Assembly: GCA_038496445.1 (NCBI GenBank)
Contig: JALMLS010000061.1
Coordinates: forward strand, 62,001 to 126,000
DNA: 64,000 nt
Direction of reading: 5' to 3'
Source: Trichosphaerium sp. ATCC 40318
Taxonomy: Eukaryota > Discosea > Flabellinia > Trichosidae
Part shown: piece by piece, positions 46,402 to 58,278 of the stretch
How the letters are laid out: each line of letters opens with the position of its first letter
How positions within the stretch are numbered: position 1 is the stretch's first letter
The notes under the pieces: model-generated
The model's database searches: none
What the model was told of the DNA's origin: nothing
What the model saw: only the letters and a program-made list of their open reading frames with translations
Made by a program: the position numbers and the translations under genes

Positions 46402-49275
46402 ATGACAACGTTATCTCATGATTCTTTTCCTGCGCCCCCGGGCTTTACTACCAATAGTAAAGTAATGGTACGAAACAGTACATACCGTTAATTGTTTTCT
46501 GTAATTATCGTTTAGTATGATGCATTCCCACAAGGTGCTAGTGCCTTGAAGTCTCCACGTATCAGTGGATCTTCTACAACAACGGAACTTGATTCAATGT
46601 GGCAAAATAGCCCACGCGGCACTGTAAGTAAATTGGTGTTGTATTTGCGTTAATTAGATTGCCACCAGGGAAGGAGAAAACGCGCAATGTCCTTGACACA
46701 CTCAACAGGCTTTCTTTCTCTTAGTGACTGGTGGGATGCCACTGTAAAGGTACCTTTGATATTACATCCAAAGCAGTTTACACTCACAAATGGTCATAAA
46801 CTATCTTCACGTTAATATAACCACCATTGTAGAAGCAGCAAGTGTCCATAAATGACTTTATAAAACATCTATCAAAGTTAACTCTAGTGACCTATTACGA
46901 CGTACAAATACTCAAATACTACTTTGGTACGCCAAAAAACAAAACTGGTGGCTTTAATTGGTTTCTTTTCATCAAAACACTTGCTTTTCTCCCTTCGCCC
47001 TACTTACGCTTGGAGCAGACCCTAGGAAACAATCAAAATCGATAAGAAAGTCAAACTTTCTAGCGTTTACAGAAACCTTTGGTAGACCTGGTGTAAGCTT
47101 AAAATTGGTACGAACAACCATATTATAAAAGTGTTTGGAAAGTTTTTTGATAGATTTTCATAAATGAAATTTCGCCCTTGTTGCTTTTCGGAGAATATCC
47201 TTCCCACCTTGGAAATCGAGCCCTGTTTTACTAATTCAGCTCTGCTATTTACTATATTAATTATTGACCTGTCATTAACAACAATACTTCGGCCTTATGA
47301 AAGACGACATCGTTTTAATTGATCTTTCTAGCTTCGTCAGTTATTTTCTACACCTTACTTTCTTGGATGGCTTTCAGTTGATGGTTCTACACATTTAATT
47401 ACAAACATGAGCCCTGGCACTTTTATGATTCGATTCAGCTCTGAGCGTTCCTATCTCAGCACAAGTACGCACTCTATTCCAAAAACCTGAAAACATCTTT
47501 TACATTTTTTTACCTTGCTTTTTCACGACATTGAGCGTTTCTATTGTGCGTTTATTTGCTTTGTCTAACGATACAAGGTTATGTAACATATAATTTAACA
47601 TGTTATTTGGTACGTGCTTATTTCTAATATGTTTTAGCGTACATAAATGCTGAAAGAAAAATACAACACTTTAGAGTTTCTGTTGAAAAAGGAAAATTTA
47701 GAGCCACAAATACGCTTGTTTTTGATAGTATTGTAGCATTAGTGGAACACTACAAGGTAACTTAACTCACATAGGGCATTCTAATACATACTGCTCAAGG
47801 CTGTACAAGAAAATTAAATCATTTTTAGAGCTTACTTAAATATCCTTGTCGTTCAGGCTTACTCTTAAGACATCGGTAAGCATTCCTATTCACGTGAATA
47901 CTTATCAACGTATCCTTTAGCTTCTTTTTTCCTAATTGCACAAGACCAGAAGCTGAAAAGATACTTGCCAAGAGACTTTCTGGAACGTACGATAATTTTC
48001 TTTTTTGTCAAAATCATTCCTCTATTTTTTTTGTGCTCAGCTTGATGTTTAATCACGTGACATTTTTATTTATTGAGAGTTTGTATTTATATTTCTTTCA
48101 CTAGGTATTTTTTCAGATTCAGCTCTTCGGGTGATTGTATTACATTGTCATATAAGAGTGACGATGGATGTAATCATCTACCTATTAAATTAGTTCAAAA
48201 CTTTGGAAGTATTGCATTCCATTGCTTTAATGAAAAATATCGAAGCTTGTATTCTATTCGGTACCATCAAGGTGGTGTATTAAAGAATGCTCTTACAACA
48301 GCCGCAGTTCCATTAGGTACCGTTGAATGACAATAGTTTAAAAAGTTCCAACCACAGAACAACAACTTACTTTTCCATTTACAGACATTGGTTCTCTTGA
48401 GACTTATGCAAAGAGTGAAAATGATTTAGAAGTAGAAATAGCAGCACTTGAAATACCAAGGTGGTTACGCACCGAAAGTGCTATGAAACTAGCTCGTATT
48501 ACATCATCTTTGCGTTCAATTTGTTCAAACATATGTACGCCTGAACAAAAAATACTCTTGTTCTTTTTTTTCCGGGAATGCCTTCCCATCTCACATTTCT
48601 TTATCATAGCAATGCAGCACCTTATTGCAACTGAAAATAATATGCCATTTATGATACAATTATATACAATTGAAGCTACTTATAACGAGAATCCAAACAT
48701 AGTGCAAAATTGCAGTTATTTAATAGACTTATTCTCACAAAGTACGTTTTCTTTAAATGCAAAAACCTTCCCATTGCCGCCTCGGTGAAAGATTTTTTCG
48801 TGCCATGCTCCTTCTAAATATATCATTCGTTCTAAATATTGACAAAAAAATCACGTGGCACTATTTTCACTCACAAGGGCGACGGCTTTTTAAAAAAACC
48901 TGTTCTAGTAATTTCCTTATGCACATGTTTCCTAATTAGCTCACTCTAGAGGACCTTAATAAACGACTTCAAACAAAGCATGCATCGTCTAGACGTGATT
49001 CAAGAAGGTTAAGACTAAAGACAACACCACGGCATCTTATCCGTGCAGGCAAAGGAGGCCCTATATCTCCTAAAGAAGATTTCCAGATTTTTGGTACTTT
49101 GGTGCCTTCTACTTCCAGAGTTTCTTCAAACTCTCTACTTCTGTCACTAAAGGTGAAAGAAAAATATGAACGTCTACCTTCAGTACCTTTTGGTGGACTT
49201 GTTCCTACTTCTCCTCCGAAATCTTACCATGCTTTTGATGTTGAGGAGAAAAATGTAATTGTAGATAGAAATTAG
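46402..49275 (+). CDS. Tandem-SH2 signalling protein without a kinase domain
   Basis: ATG 46,402 (MTTLSHDSFPAPPGFTTNSK) to TAG 49,275 in a dozen exons. A helical N-terminal region (INDFIKHLSKLTLVTYYDVQ) precedes the first SH2 domain at about 47,345-47,880: YFLGWLSVDGSTHLITNMSP, then GTFMIRFSSE with the phosphotyrosine-binding Arg, HFRVSVEKGKFRATNTLVFD and VALVEHYK. A second SH2 begins at about 47,940 (TRPEAEKILAKRLSGTYDNF), continues FRFSSSGDCITLSYKSDDG, and ends near 48,320. A helical linker and a basic, Ser-rich tail (KRLQTKHASSRRDSRRLRLK) close the protein. No kinase, SH3 or phosphatase domain is visible. It probably binds phosphotyrosine as an adaptor; both FLVR-type Arg residues are kept. 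A TCACGTGA-like site is in the intron near 48,054. Confidence 0.8.
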
Positions 49276-49589
49276 CTTGCAACAAAAAATAATTCTCCAC
49301 CAATTGTACCATAAAAAAAGTTTGTTTAAATTCTTTCAAATACGTCTGTGAAAGTAGTAGAAGATAAGCTGATGATCTGAGACTAAACAGCTCTATGCGC
49401 TGATGTTAATCGCTAGATCTAACTTACCTCTTGTTGTATTCCTATTGCAAGTTTTCGTTGTGTACCACAAATTGTACCCTATCAAATTCCTGGAAATTTG
49501 TGTTTAAAAACGGCTGACAACAAGATAAATTGGATGTCAAACCAAAATGTACAAATCCATTTTGTAGAATATACGTGCTAACAGTCATT

Positions 49590-50331
49590 TTTAAGATTTG
49601 GGTTCACTTTCTTCAAACCAATTCGCTGGAACTTTACCTCACAACGTAATGGTAAAGGAGGATGTATTATGGGCAGCGTACTACAGCGAAGGTAAGATAT
49701 TCATTAAAACTAAAGTGAACACATAATAGCCTTGATTGATTTATTAAAACTAAAGTGAACACATAATAGCCTTGATTGATTTATACTGTTCATCTGTGTT
49801 TTCATTTTGAAGGCATCAGAGGCAGTGATATTATCTAACCACGTGTTTTAGTTCAGGTGTAGTAGCATGGGATATATTTGTGCCATCAGAACCAACGCTA
49901 ATGGCTCAATACAAAACATCTGATTTCCCTAGTACGAATTCGTTCAACAAGTTGGTTTTTTTTGACAAGCAAAATTTAAGGTGGGTTTCATGGTGTTTGG
50001 GGTGTTTATCCATTTGCTTCAAACGACTTAGTGTATGCATCAGATAGAGAAAATGGTAGGACATTAATTGGTGTATCAGTACAATTCCTCTTATGTTGTC
50101 ATAGGATTGTTTATACTGGAGTTGGAAAACAAGCAAGTAAAGGAGGATACTAGATATAAAAGTACTCTTACTCTCTTACTCTTTTTTTATATGCTACTTT
50201 TTTACTGTTCTAATTACATGACTGTAGGCGTTACAATCGTCTTGGCTGTTCTATCTGGTCTTTTATTTATAGCGTTAGTTATTGCTGTCATATTTTACCT
50301 TCGTAAAAGCACAAGATACAACGCAGTTTAA
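49590..50331 (+). pseudogene. LVIVD / choice-of-anchor-B-like membrane protein, C-terminal fragment
   Basis: Exons near 49,592-49,690 (NVMVKEDVLWAAYYSEG), 49,855-49,970 (GVVAWDIFVPSEPT), 49,985-50,055 (GFHGVWGVYPFASNDLVYAS, DRENG) and 50,104-50,135 (GLFILELENK). The order HGVWGVYPF...VYASDRENGLFIL matches the last units of LVIVD-repeat beta-propellers. A stalk, then a TM helix (VLAVLSGLLFIALVIAVIFY) and a basic tail end at TAA 50,329. No repeats precede 49,590, so the N-terminal two thirds is missing or too diverged to see. I call it a fragment; an unusual short gene remains possible. Confidence 0.5.
49703..49782. repeat. 40-bp perfect tandem duplication in an intron
   Basis: 49,703-49,742 and 49,743-49,782 are identical (begin ATTAAAACTAAAGTGAACAC). 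It lies just after the donor GTAAGATATTC. Confidence 0.95.
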
Positions 50332-50591
50332 TGTTAGACCCATGTTAAGGAAAAATCATCAAATTCTATTCCTTGAGTTACTACGCTTTCGTTACTCCTT
50401 TCAAGAAAATGTTACAATGTTAGTACTTACGTACATACAATAAGCATCTTGAAATGATTTGTCACGTGCTTACAACAGGCGAGGTCCGGTTTCTTTTGAA
50501 AAAAAATAGTACTATTGTTTACTTTGAACGACTTTTTGTCTTTGCGCTCTGATGTTTTGAAAAAACGTGCGCTTACAAACTTCCTTCTAAT

Positions 50592-51513
50592 ATGACGTCT
50601 GGAAATACTTCACAAAACAACGTACAGCTATAACAACGCATTCAAACGACTAAACCAAAGAAATTAGTTTAATTCTGATGAGTATGTTCTGTTGTGTCTT
50701 CCTTTAGAACTACAACTTGAAATCGTTGATTTAAGCTTTGAAGTTTATCAAAAGTGGCCATTGTTATCAAAACACACTGCGGTAACAACAAGGTTTGATA
50801 ACGAGTTAAATAAACATGGGAAATGGATTAAACGAACTCAGGTCAGTATTAGTCACGTGTATTTCAAAAATGGTAAACGTCATGGAGACTTAAAGCGTTG
50901 GTATCCAAACAAACAATTGATGGCTCACTTTAAGTTTTTTAATGGTAAGCGAGAAGGAGAGCACAAACGGTTCTATCAAGATGGTAAACTAAAGGATAGT
51001 TTTAATTACAAAGAAGGCAAACGAGAAGGCAAAGCCACTCGGTGGTGTAGAAATGGTCAATTACAAATGCAGTACATGTATGTTAATGATAAACTAGAAG
51101 GAGAAAAAAAGAAGTGGCATGAAAATGGGCAATTAAACGAGGAAATTACTTACGTTAATAATAACAGAGAAGGAAAGCGTAGCCGCTGGTATGATGATGG
51201 TATAATGTCATTTCAAAGTACCTATGTCAAAAATAAACTTGAAGGAGAATATAAGGAGTGGCACTACAATGGGCAATTGAAATACCATGGCTATTATGTC
51301 AACGATAAACTAGAAGGAGACTGGAAACACTGGAATGAAAATGGAATTTTGCAAAGGCAAAACAACTTTGTCAATGGTAAAAAAGAAGGAGAAGCCAAGA
51401 AGTGGCATTCCAATGGCCAGCTAAAGGAAGTATCGTATTTTAAGGATGGTGAACAAAGTGGACAATGGAAAACCTACGACTCAGAAGGTATATTGATTGC
51501 AGATTTGGAGTGA
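50592..51513 (+). CDS. F-box-like / MORN-YwqK-type repeat protein, copy 2
   Basis: Exon 1 (50,592-50,621, MTSGNTSQNN) splices across a 46-nt intron to 50,668, restoring an ATG that the main open frame lacks; total 291 residues. The F-box-like segment is LLCLPLELQLEIVDLSFEVY then WPLLSKHTAVTTRFDNELNK. About nine repeats follow, for example LKRWYPNKQLMAHFKFFNGK, EGEYKEWHYNGQLKYHGYYV and EGEAKKWHSNGQLKEVSYF. The first exon, intron position and F-box match the copy at 62,048-62,687. A CACGTG lies in coding sequence at about 50,854. Confidence 0.87.
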
Positions 51514-51998
51514 AAAAGAGTATTTAAAATAGAATTCTTAACAAGGAAAGTGTATACAACACCAAAAAATGTAACATACTCGCGTTTTTCTGCTTGTTCG
51601 AAATAAAACACTTAAACCCACGTGATCTACTTTCATGTTAACTTCTCACTTGAAAGCTATTCTTTGTTAGCGCTAAATTATAGGTTTCGAGCTGGTTTGT
51701 GAGCACAGTAAGCATATTATGTAAGCTATCCTATTGATGTATCTCTAAGGAATGCTTTGTGGTAGTAAGAGCTGAAGGTCACGTACTTGCTACTAATCGG
51801 GAGTGACATTTTGAAAAGTGGTGAGTGTGCGTTTTCAGAAAATTGGCAAAAGCAATATGCGTTTTTATTGCGCTTTACACTAGGTCATGGAAATCACAGT
51901 ACTATTATCGGTAAGCCAAGGTCCCCAAAAACCAGACCACTTTTCTTTTATGACTTCACAAGCTTCTTTCGCTGATTTACCTACAAAGGATGTTAAGA
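51514..51998. other. Intergenic spacer
   Basis: Convergent 3' ends of the repeat gene and the sulfatase. CACGTG at about 51,620. An open frame at 51,787-51,975 is not convincing. Confidence 0.4.
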
Positions 51999-53285
51999 TT
52001 AGTCGTTGACAATACTATCATTTTGATTACCTCTATTCGGATTATAAACAGTTTCGAATATTTCAGCAGCACGTGATTTCATGGCATTCAATATATCAGG
52101 CTGCTCTGAAGATAAGTCGTGATGCTCGGTTGGATCATTAATAATATCAAAAAGGCATCCAGCTCCACAATCATAACGCTTGTCATCACCTAAAAACAAA
52201 GAGTTAGAAAACTGTCATCAAACGACATTTTGCTATGGCAAATAACGCTTACCGACATAGTCTCCTCGTTTTGCAGTCGTCGCATTAGGATAGCTCATAC
52301 CAGTCCAACCGGAACACCATTGGTCTCCTTGAAGTAGCTTGTAGTTTCCTAGAGAGAAACTTAGTCACGTGATAGCAGAAAATGATAAACTGTCCTACCT
52401 TTGATCAATTGAATGGCTTGTGGCCGTTTCTTTCTACCAGGGAAACTTGCAAGAGGAATCTCAGTTCTTGGTGATGTCTTATTCTTTCCAGTAATGAGAG
52501 ACCATACACCAAGACTATCAATATCAGGAACACCAGGTACAACATCTTTAGGATCAACACCTGCCAAGTTACATAAAGTTGAATACCAGTCACAAACATG
52601 TATGTATCCATCCTGTAAGAAAGTAAGAAAAGAGTGCTTATTACTGTGAGTACGTACAGTAGATGAACCTTTCTTATCAGAAGGTATAAAACCTCCAGCA
52701 ACAAACGCAATACCACGAACACCTCTTTCCCAATCAGAGTGTTTTCCTCCTTTCAATGGATAATTATTTGCTGCTCCTCCTTTGTACGTTGGTCCGCCAT
52801 TACTTAAAGTTATGGGTAAGAAGTTTAATTTGAAGCTATTTTTCTTCTGGACCGAAGTACGTACTCTGTTGAAAATATGATCAAATTATCCCACATTTTC
52901 TTTTGTTTAAGAAGGGTTGTAATATTGTTAATGGCTTCATCAACGAAACTTGACATGCCCATGTACTTTTGTCTGTTCTCGTTGTCTAAACCAGGGTACA
53001 TATCCTTGTACTTGTCAGGAACTTCAAGAGGATCTAAATAGAGAGTAAGACAGTACAAGAAAACTCCATTTCGGGAAATGAGGTGTTTCGATTAAATTAC
53101 TGTGACAGTTTTGGAACGCCATGTAAAGAAACATAGGCTTTGATTTATCATGTGATGTTATCAAATCAAGTGCCTAGAGAGCAAGTAAGATATACGTGAT
53201 AATACAATCCAGTGACGTACTTTTTTATTGTACATGTATCCAGCATATCCAGTGTTATTCATACCTATTGCTGGTAACTCGTTCT
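51999..53285 (-). pseudogene. Arylsulfatase-like protein lacking its N-terminal catalytic part
   Basis: Exons read ELPAIGMNNTGYAGYMYNKK, ALDLITSHDKSKPMFLYMAF, DPLEVPDKYKDMYPGLDNEN, FVDEAINNITTLLKQKKMWD, DNLIIFSTE (where sulfatases have FSTDNGG), GPTYKGGAANNYPLKGGKHS, DWERGVRGIAFVAGGFIP, DGYIHVCDWYSTLCNLAGVD, QWCSGWTGMSYPN and CLFDIINDPTEHHDLSSE, ending at TGA 51,999. This is the arylsulfatase B/J order. The segment with the formylglycine Cys-x-Pro-x-Arg and the first metal-binding Asp residues should precede 53,285, but the opposite-strand F-box/LRR gene starts 25 nt away. No upstream exons are visible, so the enzyme is probably dead, or the loss reflects a rearrangement. Confidence 0.75.
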
Positions 53286-53309
53286 ATTGTTACTGTTGTT
53301 CTTATCTAA

Positions 53310-54395
53310 ATGTCTGCCTTACAGCAGTCTCACTTAATAAATAGTATAACTACGGTAATCCTGTCTTATTTACATCTCTTCGTGAACCTTCAAGGTTTAC
53401 TTATAAGCGCTACCATTTCACAATCAAAAAGGAAAAAACAGCCTTGTTCATTGTGTATGTCTACAAACAGTGCACAAGCAAGCATTTTGGGCTTCTCAAC
53501 AGAGATATTAGCTATTATTTTACGCGAAACCACTAAAGAGCGATTTGCAGCTTGTCAAACATGCCATCGTTTTGCAGCTGTCATTCACGACATAGTTGGT
53601 TACGAAAGCGTTACTATTTCGACGCTAGACCAAGCAAAAGCTCTATTACAGCATTCAAGTGCTCTATTGCACACAAAAATCAACATAATCGGCGAATCCT
53701 CGAAGACAATTGTCAAAGAATTTGCTGGTGTTCGGAACATTAACGTGGGAAGCACTAATGTAGCAGATGAAGGAATCATTACTCTTTCTGGGGTTCATAC
53801 TATTGATCTTAGTTTCAATACGACGGTCACGGATAAAGGCATTAAAGCTCTTTCTGGTGTTCACACCATCAATCTTGATCGCTGCGTCTTAGCAACAGAT
53901 GAAGGGATCAAAGCACTTTGTGGAGTTCATACTATTAACCTATCACACCTTAAAATTACAGATGAAGGGATCAAAGAGCTTGCAGGTGTTCACAACGTTA
54001 ATCTTTGCTACACCAATGTTACAGATGAAGGCATCAAAGCACTCAAAGGTGTACATACTATCAACCTTTCAAATTGTCCAAGCATTACAAATGAAGGTAT
54101 CAAAGCTCTCCAAGGTGTTCATAAGATTAACCTTAGTCGAAATTTCTATATAACTGATGATGGTGTCAAATCACTTTCAGGTGTTCATACCATTGACCTT
54201 AGTTTTACTTCCGTTACAGATGAAGGTATAAATGCACTAAATGGTGTCAGTGACATAAACATTGGTATGACTAAAGTCACAGATGATGGTGTTAAAGCAC
54301 TAGAAGGTCTACACTCAATTACAATTTTTGGCACTGGTGTTACAGATGTTTGCAGGGCTGAATTGAAGCTAAATGGAGTTGAAATTGAAGACTAA
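53310..54395 (+). CDS. F-box / leucine-rich-repeat protein (TDEGIKAL type)
   Basis: Single exon, 361 residues from ATG 53,310. An F-box lies at residues about 60-95 (LGFSTEILAIILRETTKERF, AACQTCHRFAAVIHD). From residue 135 there are about eleven LRRs of 23-25 residues: VNVGSTNVADEGI-type, then TVTDKGIKALSGVHTINLDR, ITDEGIKELAGVHNVNLCYT, NVTDEGIKALKGVHTINLSN and so on. The unit is the cysteine-poor AMN1/GALA-like class with TDEGIKAL-GVHTINL, differing from the plant type. The probable role is SCF ubiquitin-ligase target selection. Related broken loci lie at 23,960, 61,480-61,760 and 63,041-63,535. Confidence 0.88.
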   Translation: MSALQQSHLINSITTVILSYLHLFVNLQGLLISATISQSKRKKQPCSLCMSTNSAQASILGFSTEILAIILRETTKERFAACQTCHRFAAVIHDIVGYESVTISTLDQAKALLQHSSALLHTKINIIGESSKTIVKEFAGVRNINVGSTNVADEGIITLSGVHTIDLSFNTTVTDKGIKALSGVHTINLDRCVLATDEGIKALCGVHTINLSHLKITDEGIKELAGVHNVNLCYTNVTDEGIKALKGVHTINLSNCPSITNEGIKALQGVHKINLSRNFYITDDGVKSLSGVHTIDLSFTSVTDEGINALNGVSDINIGMTKVTDDGVKALEGLHSITIFGTGVTDVCRAELKLNGVEIED

Positions 54396-54539
54396 GTCAT
54401 ACAACTTCCAAAGAAAGTGTTAAAAACTCATTTCATCCATTTGGATAAAAGAAAGCTTACCTCAAAATCACTTCTTAATTAAACACGTGATGACTGGGTA
54501 GCGTCTTACTTGCCTTATGTAATAAAGTAGTTGAGGTTT

Positions 54540-54953
54540 TTATTGCAGAATTATTGCGTCAAAGGCCACGAGATCATTTTCTTTGAGGTTTTTTGGGACA
54601 TTACAATCGTTATTAACACAAGCAATAGAGTTTTTTACATCATTAGCTACTGTTGGATAGCGCTCAATTAGTATCTCGATGAATCGTTCAATTGTTGTCT
54701 AATCATGTAGTCAAACACACGTGCGAAAATGCAAACAAGTTCAAGGTCTTACTTTGTGTGGAACTTCAAGGCGTAATTCTTCTACATTCTCCTCATTGGG
54801 GTGATTACGGAATACATAGCGTACTGTTATCGTCTAAAACTCAACCGTTAACAATATATTTATAACCATAAAGGGACCTACCCCGTGGGGTTTATGCGGT
54901 TTTGTTGAACCATGTAGCTTTGTTCCAGCCTTTCCAGATGTAAAATGCATCAT
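54540..54953 (-). CDS. Small beta-grasp-like (MoaD/Urm1-type) protein without terminal GG
   Basis: ATG 54,953 (or the adjacent one at 54,950; MMHFTSGKAGTKLHGSTKPH) splices into TITVRYVFRNHPNEENVEEL and then TTIERFIEILIERYPTVAND, VKNSIACVNNDCNVPKNLKE, NDLVAFDAIILQ, ending TAA 54,540. The order beta-strand, LRLEVPHKTTIERFIEIL helix, IACVNN strand, L-x-E-x-D-x-VAF strand fits the MoaD/ThiS/Urm1 beta-grasp fold. Family members that act as sulfur carriers end in Gly-Gly; this one ends in ILQ. It may be a structural or regulatory relative, such as a MoaD-like domain with another role. Two introns, about 50-70 nt. Confidence 0.5.
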
Positions 54954-55220
54954 AAACTATCAACGGTTAGTATATTACACTTGTAGTACCACAACACACC
55001 ATGTTTGTATTCACCGCGTTGTACACAATCAAACACAGAAAAACGCGCTTAATGTTGAGTCAAAGTCAGTGTCTTGACATGCGAAGAGCATGTCACATTC
55101 AATAAGCCAACTAGGGTACAGGTGTCGCAATGCAAATACTTCCACAATACGCCTAAGGCGTTTGTAAGCGAGAGATTTAAAACAGTTGACTGTTGTTTTT
55201 AAACGGATTGCCAAAAGCGT

Positions 55221-57222
55221 ATGTTCCCTGTACCTTTTGATGACAAGCTATCTCAGACTCATTTACCAACGTTTGACGAAAATGCGGCTCTAGGATTTAA
55301 TAAGGGCATTGATTCATACTACGCTGAACCAACAGTGCGTTATATGGTAGTTACGTTTATCGTTAATGACTATTATTACAGAATCAAAACACAAACAGCC
55401 CGCTAATATCACCAAGACGCACCCCTGATACTATATGGACGACCAATACAGAGAAATTTTCGTTAGATTCCATACCGCGCAATAAAGGTAAAAAACAAAT
55501 TACATTTAACTTCTAAACGTACCTAGTTATCCCATCAGGCGAAATAACCTTACACGGAACAATAGGAAGCGGTTTTTTTGGCGCAGTTTCCAAGTACGTT
55601 TAAAAAATGATAAAACTAAGATCTGTCATTACCATTCAACGCAAGAGGCGTATTAATACGCAAAAGGGGTATGTGGCGTGGCAGAAAAGTAGCTGTAAAG
55701 AAAATAACGCGTCAAACATTCAGGAAGTTATCATCGGTAGATCTATTCGGTAAAGAGATAAAGATATGGTCTATACTTGACAACCAGTACATTGTTGCAT
55801 TTCTTGGTATTTGTATTAATGCACAAGACCACTACATAGTGACAGAATGTACGTCATCCAACTGGTAACACCTTGAGATACCGAAACTCGTTTTTGACGG
55901 TCTAAGAACACCAATTTTTTAGAAAACTGAAAAAATTCTTGATATCTGCTGAAATACGATTTGAAGATTAGAGACACTCACAAAACTAAACCACTAAGCG
56001 CCAGAGAATTTTTTTCACAAACACAGTTTTTTTTCTTGGATTGTTCTTTGTGTTTTCGAACTACTTCGACGTTGAACCCACACTGGGGCACAGTTACAAG
56101 AAAATATATGACAGTGATTCTTTACCTTTTCTTAGTGCCTTTGGCTTATTCTAATTTTTAGATATGGACGGTGGTAACCTCCAAGATTTCGTCCTACAGC
56201 AAGGTGGATTACTTACAGTACAAAGAATCCTTAGTTTTGCAAAGTCTATGGCAGCAGGTATTTTTTTGTTCTGTCGCCACAAAACACCTTTTTGTTTGGT
56301 TACTATACCTATGTATTCATTTATTTCTTAAGGCGTAGCATACCTTCATGGACATACACCATCGATCATTCATCGTGATTTGACGCCTAATAACGTGTTG
56401 GTAGGCAACACTTTTTTTTCTCTTTTATTCCTATTTTTTTTGATTTTTATTCTCTCGGTTTTCTTCTTCTTGTCGTCTTACTATCTATTTTGTAGCTGGA
56501 TAGTAACTTTATTAATTGCAAAGTTGCTGATTTTGGGTTGTCTCGGTTTAAAAACCCACAAGGACTAATGAGCGCTGCTGTTGGTAGTTTAGGTGAGTTT
56601 ATACATGATTAATTATTTTTTCTTGTTTTGTTAAAATTAACACCCTCAAAATACTTTGTGATTGACTGAACTAACAATCAACGTACACATAAATACTCGC
56701 ATTATGTAATAATACGGTTTACATTGAACTCAATTAATACCTAAACTTCACTTAGTGTAGTCGTTTTCTAGAATTTTTTTTTACATTTTTTTGACTTTTT
56801 ATTTTTGTGCCTTTCTGAACGATTTAACCGTTACAATATTCCTCAAGTTACTCAAATAAATACTTACCCAAACTTAGTATATATGGCACCAGAAATTTAT
56901 AAAGGGGAGCGGTATAATGAAAAAGCTGATGTTTACAGTTTCGCCATCATTTTATGGTTTTTATTCAGTACGTGATTGTATGGTTTCTGCTTCTCTAGCC
57001 ATAGTGCTCACGTGATTTTTTATAGGCAAAACACAACCTCATGTTTTTCATAATGTATCTTCTGACTTATTCGCTTCACTTGCCGCAATGGAACAGCAAA
57101 GGCCTTCCTTGAAACGAGTTGAGATGGCTCAGTGTTGGAAAAACTTAATAAGGGCGAGTTGGAATCCTGATTTTAATCAACGCCCATCGTTTGTTGAAAT
57201 TTTAAACCTTATCAACCGGTGA
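55221..57222 (+). CDS. Tyrosine-kinase-like (TKL) protein kinase
   Basis: ATG 55,221 ([20 protein letters not shown]); a GTGCGT donor at about 55,340 joins [19 protein letters not shown]. The kinase domain has every core motif: Gly loop [14 protein letters not shown], Lys in VAVKKITR, Glu in [10 protein letters not shown], hinge region [14 protein letters not shown], catalytic loop [34 protein letters not shown] and [14 protein letters not shown], and a C-lobe end [15 protein letters not shown] at TGA 57,220. It belongs to the TKL group close to amoebozoan and plant Raf-like kinases. The N-terminal 70 residues are disordered. The protein is probably an active cytoplasmic Ser/Thr (or dual) kinase. 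Confidence 0.9.
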
Positions 57223-58278
57223 CTGTGGATTTTTTGAAACAAGTAAAAAAGGGTCTGAATGAACACTCGAGTGTAAATTTGTAGCAAAAAAAAGAAAAAA
57301 AAAAAAGGTAGCAAAAAATAAAATGCATTGTAAATTAACAAGCAGTAGTAAGGGTTTATTGTGGGAATTTATCTTCCTGATTCTCTTAGATAATGAAGGA
57401 AAGTAAACTGACAAGTATAACCATAATTGAAGGAAAGTTGAATGACCCAGATTAGCACTAAAAAAAGATAAACAATAATCCCAAGTTTTAGTTCGTTATT
57501 ACTTGGAACCTACACTTTTTCATCCCTAAGAGTTTGTTTTATGGGAGGTAGTACGTAAATAAAACAGTCTTTATTGTTAACGTGAACTAACTCACTGTGA
57601 TGAACACAACCTAGCTCAAAATATGGATTATCGATATTCAGGTCAATTCCGATGATAGTTTTTTTCTCATGTATATTTGGAATTATCTGGCTAAAACCCA
57701 ACTGTTAGCTGGTTGTAGGCGTTAAATACCACCTTTGCGTGTAATCCAAGGCACTAAATAGTTTATTGGGTTTGTCTGATTGCTAAAATTAAGACTTCTA
57801 TTCTCACGTGTGATGACTTTCTATAATATACTGAATCATTGCGATTCCCACTTTTAAAGAGTTGTCTATCATAATACGCTCTAATTTGTTTTTGGGTAGA
57901 AGGGTATTACCAAGAAGGGTTATAGTTTCGGGCCTTGGAAGAAAACTCGCACTTTGAATGTCACAAAAATAATCGGGCTGTCATTGAGAATTCGAAGGAA
58001 ATTTAATAGACGCGTAATCAGCTTTTTACTCTTGTGTGGCCAAAGGGTAGCCAATTGGTACAAGTGGTAATTCGCTTGAGAGGTCTTTAGTGTACAATGA
58101 ACATAACAAGGAAATTAACACAAAACACGCCATTTGCAATTGTGGTACAATATTCTTTTAGTACTTCTTAACTATGTACAAGGCGCCAGTGACATTCTCC
58201 TGGAGTGCAATGACTTATAAGAGTTTTATTTAATATGTTTGATTACATTTGATTGAGATACGTATATTTATATACCTC
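57223..58278. other. Intergenic spacer between convergent kinase genes
   Basis: 3' to 3' spacer; no gene. CACGTG at about 57,807. The T-rich tract near 57,290 is in the kinase 3' flank. Confidence 0.45.

Noticed and set aside
55029-55214. Minus-strand frame of 61 codons
   Set aside because: No domain and no partner exons; it lies in the spacer before the TKL kinase.
58060-58110. Possible tRNA (a GGTAGCCAATTGGTA-like A box)
   Set aside because: No B box (GGTTCGANTCC) and no cloverleaf could be drawn; no tRNA was found elsewhere by eye.
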